From Rhodococcus yananensis (GTDB lineage Bacteria; Actinomycetota; Actinomycetes; Mycobacteriales; Mycobacteriaceae), in the NCBI RefSeq assembly GCF_020515525.1, contig NZ_JAIYEP010000038.1, positions 1 to 40,569 on the forward strand: a DNA stretch of 40,569 nucleotides. Direction: 5' to 3'. The notes beneath the pieces were generated by a model. That model was not told where the DNA came from and searched no databases. It saw only the letters and a list, made by a program, of their open reading frames with translations. This document shows, one piece after another, positions 8,243-16,281 of the stretch (positions within the stretch are counted from its first letter, which is position 1; the number at the start of each line of letters is the position of its first letter). The position numbers and the translations under genes are program-made.

Positions 8243-8258
8243 TTCAACACCCGTTGAA
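8243..8258. promoter_or_regulatory. TetR-type operator candidate
   Basis: TTCAAC-ACCC-GTTGAA is a perfect inverted repeat (6-bp arms, 4-bp centre) just upstream of the ATPase start on the minus strand. Its size and AAC/GTT arms resemble TetR-family operators. The TetR gene that ends this same operon is the likely binder. Confidence 0.5.
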
Positions 8259-8351
8259 TTCCTGTCGTCAGTGTGCGCCGCACGTCTCGGTCGGGTCAAG
8301 TCCCGTGTCGTCGCGGCATTTCCGCGTCCGGATCGACGTACCATGAGCCCC

Positions 8352-8951
8352 ATGGCCCACACCCGCACAGCCCTCTCCGTCACCGCCGCCGCCGCGGTTC
8401 TCGCGGGAGCACTCGCGGGCTGCTCGACCACCGGCGAACCGTCCGCCACCGCCGTGTCCGTCGAGACGTCCGTCGCCACCACCGAGGCGTCCGCCCCGAA
8501 TGCGTCGTCGACACCCGTCGATGCCGCCGACAAGTCGTCCCCCGCCGGGCCCGGCGCGAAACTGACGGTCGTCGACATCCGGATCGGAAGCCACGACGGC
8601 TTCGACCGCGTGGTGTACGAACTGGGTGGAGACGGCGTCCCCGGATGGCGGGTGGGGTACGTCGATCGCGCGGTGCAGGACGGCAGCGGCCACGAGATCC
8701 CGGTCGCGGGCGGGGCGGTGCTGCAGGTGTTGATCGACGGCTCGGCGTATCCGTTCGACAGTGGCGCCGACCCGTACTCGGGTCCGAACCCGGTGATCGC
8801 ACCGGCCGGCGGTTCCGTCACGGAGGTCAACGGTTCCGGCGTGTTCGAAGGTGTCACGCAGTCGTTCGTCGGCGTCCGTGACCCGGGTACGGCCTTCTCG
8901 GTGTTCGCGTTGACCGAACCGACCCGTCTGGTCGTCGACGTCGCCCGCTGA
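8352..8951 (+). CDS. AMIN-like domain lipoprotein
   Basis: A secreted lipoprotein of 199 residues. The signal peptide ends in the lipobox LAGC with the lipid-bearing Cys at residue 24, followed by a Ser/Thr/Ala-rich linker to about residue 65. The C-terminal domain (KLTVVDIRIGSHDGFDRVVYEL ... EPTRLVVDVAR) is the AMIN-like beta-rich domain of actinobacterial envelope proteins, thought to bind cell-wall material; its exact role is not known. TACCAT at 8339-8344 lies seven bases before the ATG at 8352, fitting a leaderless message, so I prefer that start over the ATG at 8343. It is divergent from the ABC-2 operon, and its stop lies 9 bp before a MerR-type promoter. Confidence 0.8.
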   Translation: MAHTRTALSVTAAAAVLAGALAGCSTTGEPSATAVSVETSVATTEASAPNASSTPVDAADKSSPAGPGAKLTVVDIRIGSHDGFDRVVYELGGDGVPGWRVGYVDRAVQDGSGHEIPVAGGAVLQVLIDGSAYPFDSGADPYSGPNPVIAPAGGSVTEVNGSGVFEGVTQSFVGVRDPGTAFSVFALTEPTRLVVDVAR

Positions 8952-8959
8952 GCCGGGGG

Positions 8960-8990
8960 TTGACCTCGAGCACACTCGAGGTTCTAGCGT
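8960..8990 (+). promoter_or_regulatory. MerR-type promoter with 19-bp spacer and dyad
   Basis: A -35 hexamer TTGACC (8960-8965) and a -10 hexamer TAGCGT (8985-8990) are separated by 19 bp, two more than optimal. The spacer holds a perfect dyad, CCTCGAG-CACA-CTCGAGG (8964-8981), extended by one A:T pair on each side. Over-long spacers with a centred dyad are the hallmark of promoters activated by MerR-family proteins such as SoxR and MerR, which untwist the DNA. It drives the ABC exporter starting at 9017. Confidence 0.75.
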
Positions 8991-9016
8991 TGCGGGCATC
9001 GACAGGAGGCCCGTGG

Positions 9017-10918
9017 ATGAGCATGGAAGTAACGGCGTGGAACGCGATGTACAACGCGATGCACGCCGAGAGCGATCGTCGCCCGTTCTCGCGCAGGACA
9101 CTGCGGCGGATCGCCGAGTTCGCACGCCCGCACACCCGGAGCATCGCGGGATACCTGCTCCTGAGCATCGTCATCGCCGCGCTGGGTGTCGCGACACCGG
9201 TGCTCGCGGGACGGGTCGTGGACGCGATCGTCGACCGCGATCCGCTGTCGACCGTGGTGACGCTCGCCGCGATCATCGCGGTCATCGCGATCGTCGAGGC
9301 CGGGCTCGGTATCGCCAACCGGTGGTTGTCGGCGAGCATCGGCGAGAACCTGATCCTGGATCTGCGCACCACCGTCTTCGACCACGTACAGCGCATGCCG
9401 GTCGCGTTCTTCACCCGCACCCGCACCGGAGCGCTGGTGTCCCGGCTCAACAACGACGTCATCGGTGCGCAACGGGCCTTCAGCGACACCCTGTCGGGTG
9501 TCGCCGGGAACGTCGTGACCCTCGTGATCACCGTCGTCGTGATGATCGGGATCTCGTGGCAGATCACCGCGTTGGCCCTGTTGCTCCTGCCGATCTTCGT
9601 GATTCCCGCCCGTCGGATGGGCACCCGCATGGCCCAGCTCAGCCGTGAAGCGGCGAACCACAATTCGGTGATGAACACGCAGATGACCGAACGGTTCTCC
9701 GCGCCCGGCGCGACCCTGGTGAAGCTGTTCGGCCGCCCGGCCCGCGAGTCCGCGGAGTTCGCGGTGCGCGCGAAGCGGGTCCGCGACATCGGGGTGCGCA
9801 CCGCGATGGCGCAGACGGTGTTCGTCACCGCCTTGACCCTGGTGTCCGCGCTCGCTCTGGCACTGGTGTACGGCCTCGGCGGGTTCTACGCACTGCGCGG
9901 CGCCCTGGACGCCGGCTCGGTCGTGGCGATGGCGATGCTGCTCACCCGCCTGTATTCACCGCTGACCGCGCTCGCCAGCGCCCGCATGGACATCATGAGC
10001 GCGATGGTCAGCTTCGAGCGGGTCTTCGAGATCCTCGACCTGCAGCCGCTGATCCGCCAGTCCCCCGACGCCCGCGACGTGCCCGACGGCCCGGTGTCGG
10101 TCGAGTTCCGGGCGGTGAACTTCGCGTATCCGTCGGCGGAGAAGGTCTCGCTGGCGTCGCTCGAGGAGGTCGCCGTGCTCGACACCCGCGGCGGGGAGGA
10201 CGTCCTGCACGACGTGTCGTTCACCGTCGCACCCGGCCGGATGGTTGCGCTGGTCGGCTCGTCGGGCGCGGGCAAGTCGACCATTGCGCAGCTGATTCCG
10301 AGGCTCTACGACGTGGACTCCGGGGCGGTGCTGCTCGCCGGAACGAATGTGCGCGAGTTGACGACCGATTCGCTCCGCGCCACCGTCGGACTCGTCACCC
10401 AGGACGGTCACCTCTTCCACGACACGGTCCGCGCGAATCTGCTGCTCGCCCGGCCCGAGGCACACGACGACGAGGTCTGGGACGCATTGCGGCGGGCACG
10501 GCTCGACGAGCTGATCATCGGGTTGCCGAACGGACTCGACACGGTGGTCGGCGAACGCGGCTACCGGCTCTCCGGCGGAGAGCGTCAGCGCCTGACGATC
10601 GCGCGTCTGCTCCTGGCCCACCCGCGGGTGGTGATCCTCGACGAGGCCACCGCCCATCTGGATTCGACGTCGGAGGCCGCGGTGCAGGAAGCGCTCACGG
10701 AGGCCCTCACGGGCCGGACGTCGGTGGTCATCGCCCACCGGCTCTCGACGGTCCGCGCCGCCGACGAGATCCTCGTCGTCGAGGCCGGGCGGATCGTCGA
10801 GCGCGGTCGACACCGCGATCTGCTCGACGCCGGGGGTCGGTACGCCGAGTTGTATCGCACGCAGTTCTCCGATTCCGGACCGGATCCGTCCTCGATGGCA
10901 CGCACGCTGGACGCATGA
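9017..10918 (+). CDS. ABC exporter half-transporter (fused permease-ATPase)
   Basis: A 633-residue type-IV ABC exporter that works as a dimer. Six transmembrane helices occupy about residues 45-330. The nucleotide-binding domain follows with Walker A GSSGAGKS, signature LSGGERQRLTIARLLL, Walker B VVILDEATAHLD with catalytic Glu, and H-loop VIAHRLST; all are intact. The start at 9017 is set by AGGAGG at 9004-9009. Expression is predicted to depend on a MerR-family activator through the promoter at 8960-8990, implying induction by a drug, metal or redox-active compound. No merR gene is adjacent. Substrate unknown. Confidence 0.9.
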   Translation: MSMEVTAWNAMYNAMHAESDRRPFSRRTLRRIAEFARPHTRSIAGYLLLSIVIAALGVATPVLAGRVVDAIVDRDPLSTVVTLAAIIAVIAIVEAGLGIANRWLSASIGENLILDLRTTVFDHVQRMPVAFFTRTRTGALVSRLNNDVIGAQRAFSDTLSGVAGNVVTLVITVVVMIGISWQITALALLLLPIFVIPARRMGTRMAQLSREAANHNSVMNTQMTERFSAPGATLVKLFGRPARESAEFAVRAKRVRDIGVRTAMAQTVFVTALTLVSALALALVYGLGGFYALRGALDAGSVVAMAMLLTRLYSPLTALASARMDIMSAMVSFERVFEILDLQPLIRQSPDARDVPDGPVSVEFRAVNFAYPSAEKVSLASLEEVAVLDTRGGEDVLHDVSFTVAPGRMVALVGSSGAGKSTIAQLIPRLYDVDSGAVLLAGTNVRELTTDSLRATVGLVTQDGHLFHDTVRANLLLARPEAHDDEVWDALRRARLDELIIGLPNGLDTVVGERGYRLSGGERQRLTIARLLLAHPRVVILDEATAHLDSTSEAAVQEALTEALTGRTSVVIAHRLSTVRAADEILVVEAGRIVERGRHRDLLDAGGRYAELYRTQFSDSGPDPSSMARTLDA

Positions 10919-10922
10919 CCGG

Positions 10923-10957
10923 TCACCGCCGACACCCCGGCGGGGGTGTCGCGGTGA
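10923..10957. terminator. Bidirectional terminator hairpin
   Basis: TCACCGCCGACACCCC pairs with GGGGTGTCGCGGTGA except for one bulged base, giving a long GC-rich hairpin. It fills the 43-bp gap between two convergent genes and can serve both strands. Confidence 0.6.
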
Positions 10958-10961
10958 GCGT

Positions 10962-12812
10962 TCAGTCCCGGTAGCCTCCGCGACCGCCGCGATCGTTGCC
11001 GTACTCGCGACGCCCACCGCGGTCGCGGCCACCGTGATCACGCTTGCCGTGGTCGCGGCGGTCGCCGCCCCGGCGGTCACCGCGGAATTCGCGACGGTCA
11101 CCGCCGCGGTACGAGCCGGGCCGACCCACCGGCGCGCCGGTGTCGGGCTGCAACTGGATCAGCACACCGGAGATCCGCGTGGCCCGAAGGGCCTCGAGGG
11201 TTTCCTGCGGCAGTGCCTTCGGGAGTTCGACGAGGCTGTGGTCGGCGCGGATGCTGATGTGCCCGAAGTCGCTGCGGCGCAGGCCGCCCTCGTTCGCGAT
11301 GGCACCGACGATCGCACCGGGCTGCACGCGGTGCCGCTTGCCGACGGCGATCCGGTAGGTCGCCATCTCCTGCCCGTCACGACCGAACTTCGGTCCGTCG
11401 TCGAACCGGCGCGGCGGCCGTTCACGCTGCTCACGGTCGCGGCGCGGCGGGGCGATCGGCTCCGGCTCCGCCTCCATGAGGAACGACTCACCGTCACGGG
11501 ACAGGACGGCGAGCGCCGCGGCGATGTCGGCGAGCGGCACGTCGTGTTCGCGTTCGTAGTCCTCGATGAACGTCCGGAACAGCTGCAGGTGATCGGACGT
11601 GAGCGCCTCGGTGATCGAGTCGTTGAACTTCGCGACGCGCTGCGCGTTGACGTCCTCGACGGTCGGGAGCTGGATCTCGGCGAGGGGCTGGCGGGTGGCC
11701 CGCTCGATCGCCTTGAGCAGGTGCCGCTCGCGGGGTGCGACGAACAGGAGGGCGTCGCCGCTGCGGCCGGCACGACCGGTGCGGCCGATGCGGTGCACGT
11801 ACGACTCGGTGTCGTGCGGGATGTCGTAGTTGACGACGTGGCTGATGCGGTCGACGTCGAGACCGCGGGCCGCGACATCGGTCGCGACGAGGATGTCGAG
11901 GGCGCCGGACTTGAGCTGCCCGATGGTCCGTTCACGCTGGGCCTGCACGATGTCGCCGTTGATCGCGGCCGCGGAGAACCCGCGGGCGCGCAGTTTCTCG
12001 GCGAGGTCCTCGGTCGCCTGCTTCGTGCGCACGAAGATGATCATCGCCTCGAAGGACTCGACCTCGAGGATCCGGGTGAGCGCGTCGAGTTTGCGTTGGT
12101 GCGAGACGAGCACCCAGCGCTGGGTGATGTTCGACGACGTGGTCGTCTTCGACTTGACGGTGATTTCCTGCGGGTCGTTCAGGTACTGCTTCGACAACCG
12201 GCGGATCGCCCCGGGCATCGTCGCGGAGAACAACGCGACCTGCTTGGTGTCGGGGGTGTCGGCGAGAATCCGCTCGACGTCCTCCTGGAACCCCATCGTG
12301 AGCATCTCGTCGGCCTCGTCGAGGACGAGGAACTCGAGCTCGGAGATGTCGAGGGTGCCCTTGGTGAGGTGATCGATCACACGCCCGGGGGTGCCGACGA
12401 TGACCTGGGCTCCGCGCCGCAGCCCCGACAGCTGCACACCGTAGGCCTGACCACCGTAGATGGGCAGCACGTGCAGGCCGGGAATGTGCGCGGAGTACTT
12501 ACCGAAAGCCTCCGCGACCTGCAGCGCGAGCTCGCGCGTGGGTGCCAGGACCAGCGCCTGGGGCCGCTTCTTCGAGGTGTCGATCCGGGACAGGATCGGC
12601 ACCGCGAAGGCTGCGGTCTTGCCCGTGCCGGTCTGAGCGAGACCGACGACGTCCCGACCTTCCAGCAGCGGCGGGATGGTCGCCGCCTGGATCGGCGACG
12701 GGGACTCGTATCCCACGTCCGAAAGAGCCTGGAGCACACGCTCGTCGATGTCGAGATCGGCAAACGTCAGGGATGCTTGGTCCGCGTCGGGGGTGTCTTC
12801 GATTTCACTCAT
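10962..12812 (-). CDS. deaD: DEAD-box RNA helicase, DeaD/CsdA type
   Basis: An ATP-dependent RNA helicase of 616 residues used in ribosome assembly, RNA decay and cold adaptation. The helicase core shows the Q motif region, Walker A AQTGTGKT (60-67), PTRELA, TPGR, DEAD (165-168), SAT (196-198) and HRIGRTGRAGRSG. A DbpA-type RNA-binding domain follows (about 480-555), then an Arg/Gly/Asp-rich tail with repeated RGG and GGDRR elements typical of RNA-binding disordered ends. On the minus strand TAAACT lies nine bases before the ATG with no Shine-Dalgarno, so the leader is very short. It is divergent from the phosphoribosyltransferase gene. Confidence 0.93.
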   Translation of the reverse strand: MSEIEDTPDADQASLTFADLDIDERVLQALSDVGYESPSPIQAATIPPLLEGRDVVGLAQTGTGKTAAFAVPILSRIDTSKKRPQALVLAPTRELALQVAEAFGKYSAHIPGLHVLPIYGGQAYGVQLSGLRRGAQVIVGTPGRVIDHLTKGTLDISELEFLVLDEADEMLTMGFQEDVERILADTPDTKQVALFSATMPGAIRRLSKQYLNDPQEITVKSKTTTSSNITQRWVLVSHQRKLDALTRILEVESFEAMIIFVRTKQATEDLAEKLRARGFSAAAINGDIVQAQRERTIGQLKSGALDILVATDVAARGLDVDRISHVVNYDIPHDTESYVHRIGRTGRAGRSGDALLFVAPRERHLLKAIERATRQPLAEIQLPTVEDVNAQRVAKFNDSITEALTSDHLQLFRTFIEDYEREHDVPLADIAAALAVLSRDGESFLMEAEPEPIAPPRRDREQRERPPRRFDDGPKFGRDGQEMATYRIAVGKRHRVQPGAIVGAIANEGGLRRSDFGHISIRADHSLVELPKALPQETLEALRATRISGVLIQLQPDTGAPVGRPGSYRGGDRREFRGDRRGGDRRDHGKRDHGGRDRGGRREYGNDRGGRGGYRD

Positions 12813-12940
12813 TTGACCAGCAGTTTATCGGATGGCGAGACGGCGCCGCGCCGAACCCGTGCCCGAGTGCGCGAGAACACGCGCGGCGGTGCCGCCGACG
12901 GAGGCCACGAAGACGTCCGGGAACGGCGCATACTGGGCAC

Positions 12941-13567
12941 ATGCGGTACGCGGATCGGCCCGAGGCCGGACGCCGACTCGCCCGGGCCCTGGCCCACCTG
13001 CGCGACACCGACCCGGTGATCGTGGCGCTGCCCCGCGGCGGGATTCCCGTCGCCCGCGAGGTCGCCGACGCCCTCGACGCACCCCTCGACGTGCTGATCG
13101 TCCGCAAACTCGGGGTGCCCTGGCACCCGGAGGTCGCGATGGGCGCGATCGCCGAGGACGGCTTCCGCGTGCTCAACGACGACGTCCTCCGCAGCACCGG
13201 GGTCCGGGCCGGGAGCGTCGCCCGGGTCGAGGCGGCCGAACGCGCGGAGTTGGCGCGCCGCATCGCCCTGCTGCGCGGTGACCGACAGCGGATCCACCTC
13301 ACCGGCCGCACGACGGTGATCGTCGACGACGGCGTCGCCACCGGGGCCACCGCGGAGGTGGCCTGTCGCGCGGCACGGGCGGCCGGCGCCGCACGCATCG
13401 TCCTCGCCGTCCCGGTCGCGTCGCCGGATTCGGTGCGGCGACTGTCGCGGGTGACCGACGAGGTGGTGTGCCCGTGGACGTCGGATGCGCTCGACAGCGT
13501 CGGCGCCGCGTACCGGGATTTCCACCAACTCGGCGACGACGAGTCCGCGCGACTGCTGGACGGTTGA
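12941..13567 (+). CDS. Phosphoribosyltransferase family protein
   Basis: A 208-residue type-I phosphoribosyltransferase-like protein. The PRPP-binding signature VIVDDGVATGAT is present, as are the upstream strand VALPRGGIPVAREVADAL and VRKLGVPWHPEVAMGAIAE. This pattern belongs to a family common in actinobacteria, sometimes fused to a dienelactone-hydrolase-like domain, whose true substrate is not established. The ATG at 12941 puts the family-conserved start RYADRPEAGRRLA at the N-terminus. CATACT lies six bases before it, the same spacing as the leaderless elements elsewhere in the window. No Shine-Dalgarno is seen. Confidence 0.82.
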   Translation: MRYADRPEAGRRLARALAHLRDTDPVIVALPRGGIPVAREVADALDAPLDVLIVRKLGVPWHPEVAMGAIAEDGFRVLNDDVLRSTGVRAGSVARVEAAERAELARRIALLRGDRQRIHLTGRTTVIVDDGVATGATAEVACRAARAAGAARIVLAVPVASPDSVRRLSRVTDEVVCPWTSDALDSVGAAYRDFHQLGDDESARLLDG

Positions 13568-13611
13568 TCGGCCGCACCGGCCCGTCACACGGCCCACTTC
13601 GGGTATCTTGT

Positions 13612-13627
13612 GCTACCCACGGGTAGC
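13612..13627. promoter_or_regulatory. 16-bp palindrome upstream of fadD15-like gene
   Basis: GCTACCC-AC-GGGTAGC is a perfect palindrome lying 45 bp after the phosphoribosyltransferase stop and about 126 bp before the acyl-CoA ligase start. It is followed by TTT, so a weak terminator is possible. A TATCTT -10-like hexamer at 13603-13608 next to it makes an operator for a lipid regulator equally plausible. Confidence 0.4.
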
Positions 13628-13753
13628 TTTCGTGGCGCGGATCACGCACACTGAACACGCGAAAACACACATTCCCGACAACTCGGGTGGTGCGAAATCG
13701 GTCCAGACGTGATGCAATGCACATCGACCGGACGAAAAGATGGAGGGGTCACA

Positions 13754-15556
13754 GTGAGTGAGATTGCCGTCCCGCAGTCGTTCTCTATTCCCGAGGACGC
13801 ATCGATGGCAGATTCGGTGTTCCGGCACGAACAGGAATCACCCGATCTCGTACCGTTCGAACGACTCGTCGACGGCAAGTGGGTGCAGGTCACCGCTCGC
13901 CAGTTCGCCGCCGACGTGCGAGCGGTCGCCAAGGGGCTGATCGCCTCGGGCATCGAGTTCGGCGACCGGGTCGCCATCCTGTCCGGAACCCGCTACGAGT
14001 GGGTTCTGCTCGACTACGCGATCTGGACGGCCGGTGGCTGCACCGTCGCGATCTACGAGACCTCCTCCGCCGACCAGGCGCAGTGGATCCTCGAGGACTC
14101 GGCGACATCGCTGCTCATCGTCGAGACGGGCACGCACGCGCAGACCGTCAAGGCCGTCGCCGACGCGGCACCCGCCCTGCGCGAGGTGCTGCAGATCGAG
14201 GCGGCGCAGGGAGCCAAGGGCGCCGTCGACGAACTCGTCGCGCGGGGTGCCGCGATCACCGACGCGCAGGTCGAGGAGCGCCGCAAGCAGGTTCGCGCCG
14301 ACTCCGCCGCCACGTTGATCTACACCTCCGGGACCACCGGTCGCCCCAAGGGCGTGCAGCTGACCCACGGCAACTTCTACGGCGAGTCCGCGGCCAACCG
14401 CGCCGCGATGCCCGACGCGATGGTGCCGGGCAAGCGCACCCTGATGTTCCTGCCGATGGCCCACGTCTTCGCCCGCGCGATCTCGTTCAGCGCCTTCGAC
14501 TCGAAGGTGACCGTCGCGCACACGTCCGACATCTCGACGCTGCTCGACCAGTTCGCCGCGTTCAAGCCGAACTTCATCCTCTCGGTTCCGCGCGTGTTCG
14601 AGAAGGTGTACAACTCGGCCAAGCAGAAGGCGTACGACGGCGGCAAGGGCTCGATCTTCGACAAGGCCGCAGCCACCGCCATCGCCTACAGCGAGGCGAT
14701 CGAGAACGGCGGTCCGGGGCTCGGGTTGAAGCTCAAGCACGCCGTGTTCGACAAGCTGGTGTACGGCAAGCTGCGCGCGGCACTCGGCGGCGAGTGCGAG
14801 CGCGCGGTCTCCGGCGGCGCTCCGCTCGGCGCGCGCCTCGGCCACTTCTTCCGCGGCGTGGGCATCCCGGTGTACGAGGGCTACGGCCTGACCGAGACGA
14901 GCGCGGCGATCACCGTCAACACCGTCTCGCACCAGCGTGTCGGTTCGGTGGGGCGCCCGCTGTCCGGCAGCGCCGCGAAGATCGCCGAGGACGGTGAGCT
15001 CCTACTCAAGGGTCCCCAGGTGTTCACCGGCTACTGGCACAACGAGGCCGCGACCGCCGACTCGATCCGCGACGGCTGGTTCCACACGGGCGATCTGGGG
15101 CGGATCGACGAGGACGGCTACGTCTACATCACCGGCCGCAAGAAGGAGATCATCGTCACCGCCGGCGGCAAGAACGTCGCACCGGCCGTGCTCGAGGACG
15201 CCCTGCGCGCGCATCCGCTGATCAGCCAGGTCCTCGTCGTCGGCGACGCGAAGCCGTTCATCGGTGCACTGCTCACCCTCGACCCGGAGACCCTGCCCGG
15301 TTGGCTGGAGCGGCACGGTCTGCCCGCCGGCACGCCCATCTCCGAGCTGCTCAAGAACCCGGATCTGATCGCCGAGATCGACGAGGCCGTCGCCGACACG
15401 AACACCAAGGTGTCGAAGGCCGAGGCGATCAAGAAGTACCGCATCCTCGAGACCGACTTCACGATCGAGACGGGTGAGCTGACGCCGACGCTCAAGCTCA
15501 AGCGCAACGTCATCCACGAGAAGCACGGCGCGGAGATCGCCGCGATCTACTCCTGA
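13754..15556 (+). CDS. fadD15: Long-chain fatty-acid-CoA ligase, FadD15-like
   Basis: A 600-residue adenylate-forming enzyme that activates long-chain fatty acids to acyl-CoA. It has the AMP-binding P-loop YTSGTTGRPKG (from residue 190), YEGYGLTETSA, FHTGDLGRIDEDGYVYITGRKKE and a Lys-containing C-terminal domain. The length equals that of M. tuberculosis FadD15, whose family includes a long central region (AHVFARAISF ... FEKVYNSAKQKA). The GTG at 13754 is chosen because GGAGGGG precedes it by five bases; the frame remains open 15 codons further upstream without a ribosome site. It stands alone, ending in a hairpin and overlapping the 3' end of the convergent hydrolase by 10 bp. Confidence 0.9.
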   Translation: MSEIAVPQSFSIPEDASMADSVFRHEQESPDLVPFERLVDGKWVQVTARQFAADVRAVAKGLIASGIEFGDRVAILSGTRYEWVLLDYAIWTAGGCTVAIYETSSADQAQWILEDSATSLLIVETGTHAQTVKAVADAAPALREVLQIEAAQGAKGAVDELVARGAAITDAQVEERRKQVRADSAATLIYTSGTTGRPKGVQLTHGNFYGESAANRAAMPDAMVPGKRTLMFLPMAHVFARAISFSAFDSKVTVAHTSDISTLLDQFAAFKPNFILSVPRVFEKVYNSAKQKAYDGGKGSIFDKAAATAIAYSEAIENGGPGLGLKLKHAVFDKLVYGKLRAALGGECERAVSGGAPLGARLGHFFRGVGIPVYEGYGLTETSAAITVNTVSHQRVGSVGRPLSGSAAKIAEDGELLLKGPQVFTGYWHNEAATADSIRDGWFHTGDLGRIDEDGYVYITGRKKEIIVTAGGKNVAPAVLEDALRAHPLISQVLVVGDAKPFIGALLTLDPETLPGWLERHGLPAGTPISELLKNPDLIAEIDEAVADTNTKVSKAEAIKKYRILETDFTIETGELTPTLKLKRNVIHEKHGAEIAAIYS

Positions 15557-16281
15557 CCGCACGTTCCGCGCTCGGCACGCGGAACGCGCTCAGCGCCCCG
15601 GCCCGGTACCGACCGGACCGGGGCGCGTCGCGTCGCGTCGAGGACGAATGCGGCGACGTCGTCGGTGACCACGCGGTGCACGGGTTCGTGCAGCAGGTCG
15701 TGACCCGCGTCGGCGTACTCGCGCCACCGCACGGTCCGGATCGCCGACGCCCAGTCGCGCACCGAGTCGACGGGCGCGAGCCGGTCGTCGACACCGTGCA
15801 CCGCCAGCACCGGGAGGCGCAGTTCCGCGAGTGCCTCCGCCGTCGCGGCCACCGCCGCCGTGCGGGGTGTACCGCACAGCACCGCGGCGGCGAACCGGTC
15901 CGCGTCGCCGTCACACAGCAAGCGCAGCACCGACGCCGCACCCAACGAGTGCCCCATCACGACCGCCGGAAGACCGTCGGTCTCGGCGATCCCCGCCAGC
16001 AACGCCAGGTCTGCGGCGTGCGCGGCGACGTCCCCCGCCGCGTCCGGCTCCCCCTCGGACAGGCCGTGCCCGGCCAGATCCAGCCCCCACAGCGCGATGC
16101 CGTGGCCGGCGAGCCGGTGCGCGAAACGGTGGTAGTTGCCGGTGTGCTGCCGGATGCCGTGCGCGAACACGAGTGCGGCGACGGCACCGTCGACGGGCCG
16201 GTGACGGTAGTGGAGGCGGCCGGTGGTACCGGCGAGGAACGGCACGGCACCGATTGTCCCGCACCGTCCCGCGGCCGTCAC
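15547..16281 (-). CDS. Alpha/beta hydrolase (monoacylglycerol-lipase-like)
   Basis: A 244-residue serine hydrolase. The nucleophile elbow is GHSLG (Ser at about 112), the acid is likely Asp in HGVDDRLAP and the base His in DAGHDLLHE. The sequence DLAGHGLSEGEPDA resembles monoacylglycerol-lipase/lysophospholipase relatives. The GTG at 16281 overlaps the upstream deaminase stop as GTGA and has GGGGAGGG about nine bases before it; a GTG at 16245 is the alternative. It is the last gene of an operon TetR - deaminase/aldolase - hydrolase. Its last 26 codons run through the hairpins that follow the convergent fadD15-like gene, and the stop codons overlap in antisense. Confidence 0.82.
   Translation of the reverse strand: MTAAGRCGTIGAVPFLAGTTGRLHYRHRPVDGAVAALVFAHGIRQHTGNYHRFAHRLAGHGIALWGLDLAGHGLSEGEPDAAGDVAAHAADLALLAGIAETDGLPAVVMGHSLGAASVLRLLCDGDADRFAAAVLCGTPRTAAVAATAEALAELRLPVLAVHGVDDRLAPVDSVRDWASAIRTVRWREYADAGHDLLHEPVHRVVTDDVAAFVLDATRRAPVRSVPGRGAERVPRAERGTCGQE
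15562..15586 (+). terminator. Terminator hairpin of the acyl-CoA ligase gene
   Basis: A perfect 9-bp stem CGTTCCGCG / CGCGGAACG with a 7-nt loop begins 5 bp after the ligase stop. A second GC-rich hairpin (GCGCCCCGG at 15593-15601 with its complement at 15618-15626) follows. No U-tract is seen, as is usual in actinobacteria. Confidence 0.55.

Noticed and set aside
15593-15626. Separate terminator for the alpha/beta hydrolase
   Set aside because: The hairpin lies before that gene's stop codon on the minus strand, inside its coding end. It more likely serves the convergent acyl-CoA ligase transcript.
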